NCBI GenBank assembly: GCA_028753945.1
Contig: JAPNXP010000002.1
Location: 496,001-560,000 of the forward strand
Length of the DNA stretch: 64,000 nt
Reading direction: 5' to 3'
Source of the DNA: Hexactinellida sp. DTS-2022
Taxonomy: Eukaryota > Porifera > Hexactinellida
How positions within the stretch are numbered: the first letter of the stretch is position 1; each line of letters starts with the position of its first letter. The position numbers and the translations under genes were made by a program. This document shows, in pieces, positions 62,698 to 64,000 of this stretch. The notes beneath the pieces were generated by a model. That model was given only the letters and a program-made list of their open reading frames with translations, was not told where the DNA came from and ran no database searches.

Positions 62698-64000
62698 TTA
62701 GAATATCTGTAGCATGGCCTGTTTATAGTTGCAGACTACATACACTCTCCCCTGTGTGTCGGTGCATACGCCTCTCGGCTCCACCTGTCTCTCCTCTCCG
62801 TGTCGCAGCTCCAGCCGGTCAGTCAGAGCTCTCTTCATGCTAGCGTCTCTGCAGAGCACGTACACGTAGGGGAGCGCAGCGTCCGAGATTAGGAAGCGAC
62901 CTGACGCGTCTATGCAGAAGAAGGAGGGAGCAAACCTAGATACGATATCGGTGCTTAGGTATGTATTGGTAAGGATTCCTGTGTGATGGAATTCTATTAC
63001 GAAAGGAGGTCTACTGTTTAGAACGAATATTTTGCTCTTTTCAGTTTTAACATCAAGAGGTCGGTAGAGAGAGCTGTGTGAGAATGTCCGTACAATAGAC
63101 TGGTTAAAGTACACATTAATTCTGTTATTAAAGGAGTCACACACGTACAGATGGGAATCTGAAAATGCTAGCCCTCTGGGGGTGTTCATTTCCCCCTCTT
63201 CGGTACCATGTCTACCGAAATAACCAACACAATTAATATGCTTACTACAACTATCATTTGTAAAACTCATACGAGCTATAATATCAAAAGTGTGGGTGAT
63301 ACGAGACACAGCACTCACATAGAGTTTGTTGTCATTGAACTCTATACCGCAGGGCTGTAAAATTGAATACCTATTAAGATATAATGTAGGCTGGTATTGA
63401 ATTTTCGGTGGATATTCTTTCTTAGTTTGCAAGATTAGATCATTGTAATAAGACTCTATCTTAACTTCTCCTTCAAAAGAGGCTGTGAAACCGACGAAGT
63501 TCCCTTCACGTACAGTTTTACTGTCGATGGAATACGAGTATAGCATACAGGAGGTGTTATCTAGTATGTACACAGCATTGTCTATGCTGTCATAAGCTAT
63601 TCCCTGCGGATACTGACACCTTAATTCTATTGTAGCGACAGGCCGGCATCTTGAAGTGTAGCCCTTAGATTCAACAGGCAACACAAACGGAGATATTACA
63701 TTACTTATTTCCTCCTCTGCTATAGCTTTCGCTTCAATGTTTTCAACCTTAATTTCTCTCTTCTTGTCTCGAGTATCTTCTATCCTGTTTTCTGTTAGCT
63801 CTACTTTTCCTATTCCCCTAAGCTGCTCACACAGGCCTTCCTTCCACACTATGTCTACTCTGTATCTCGTGTGCTCGCTCTCCACTGCCTCTATCTTCCT
63901 ATCTATGTCAGACACACAAGAGTGTTTGAGATCCCCAAATTCCCCGCTAGCGAACTGCTCCTCTATCCCAGCCCTTATGGCAGTGAGAGAGGACAGCTTA
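62698..64000 (-). CDS. NHL-repeat protein, 5' end outside window
   Basis: The frame is open from the window edge to the stop at 62698 (at least 433 residues). The N-terminal part is helical and charged (about the first 130 residues seen: KLSSLTAIRAGIEEQF, IDRKIEAVESEHTRYR), consistent with a coiled coil. NHL blades follow: YPQGIAYDSIDNAVYILD, TPRGLAFSDSHLYVCDSFNNRI, RPLDVKTEKSKIFVLN and EPRGVCTDTQGRVYVVCN. A RING or B-box, if any, would lie beyond position 64000. It shares layout with the NHL gene at 23486. Confidence 0.75.
   Translation of the reverse strand, partial: KLSSLTAIRAGIEEQFASGEFGDLKHSCVSDIDRKIEAVESEHTRYRVDIVWKEGLCEQLRGIGKVELTENRIEDTRDKKREIKVENIEAKAIAEEEISNVISPFVLPVESKGYTSRCRPVATIELRCQYPQGIAYDSIDNAVYILDNTSCMLYSYSIDSKTVREGNFVGFTASFEGEVKIESYYNDLILQTKKEYPPKIQYQPTLYLNRYSILQPCGIEFNDNKLYVSAVSRITHTFDIIARMSFTNDSCSKHINCVGYFGRHGTEEGEMNTPRGLAFSDSHLYVCDSFNNRINVYFNQSIVRTFSHSSLYRPLDVKTEKSKIFVLNSRPPFVIEFHHTGILTNTYLSTDIVSRFAPSFFCIDASGRFLISDAALPYVYVLCRDASMKRALTDRLELRHGEERQVEPRGVCTDTQGRVYVVCNYKQAMLQIF

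Noticed and set aside
1-64000. tRNA, rRNA, CRISPR or bacterial operon structure
   Set aside because: No B-box-like GGTTCRANYCC in a cloverleaf context, no spaced repeats, and spliced genes throughout.

Overview
The window is nuclear DNA from an intron-containing, AT-rich animal genome. Spliced genes with GT-AG introns, a p85-type PI3K adaptor, Flower, NFX1, elongin B and minor-spliceosome RNPC3 point to a metazoan. CRD-less Frizzled-like receptors and NHL proteins in a compact genome suggest an early-branching animal such as a sponge; that last step is inference. I see no rRNA, tRNA, CRISPR or viral gene. Exon structures were built by hand from homology, splice consensus and codon phase; about 37 introns were placed and all phases close.

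Layout. 1-4.4 kb: 3' part of MED26 (+), MPHOSPH6 (+), an orphan HERPUD-like first exon (-), SRRD (+) and an unknown small gene (-). 4.5-30.7 kb: one NFX1 gene (-, 15 exons, 917 codons). Its last intron (6.1 kb) holds a 4.9-kb element with about 430-bp terminal inverted repeats. Its 11.5-kb eighth intron holds a cluster of four 7TM receptor genes, a receptor pseudogene and an NHL gene. Its fifth intron holds a complete EF-hand gene. 31-46.4 kb: Flower, NSDHL, glycerol kinase, a repetitive ORF, RNPC3, p23/PTGES3, an AQP11/12-like channel, elongin B, SCYL1, a FAM219-like gene and SF3B5; all are minus strand except the channel. 48.3-55.7 kb: a myotubularin with a C2-GRAM-phosphatase-FYVE layout (-). 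56.4-61 kb: a short PI3K regulatory subunit (-). 61.6-64 kb: NTAQ1 (-) and a second NHL gene running off the window (-).

Most genes are unrelated housekeeping functions: transcription (MED26, ELOB, NFX1), RNA processing (MPHOSPH6, SF3B5, RNPC3), sterol and glycerol metabolism, Golgi traffic (SCYL1) and phosphoinositide signalling (PIK3R next to the myotubularin). No operon logic is evident.

The space between exons is filled with short non-autonomous DNA transposons. At least eight families have CAGT...ACTG ends and share a subterminal GGTCCC / GTTCG(A) layout, as in pogo/Tigger-type MITEs. There are also hAT-like MITEs with intact 8-bp target duplications and several fold-back elements. The strongest leads are the intron-nested receptor cluster, the C2-myotubularin fusion, the radiating MITE families with common architecture, and the long-TIR element.
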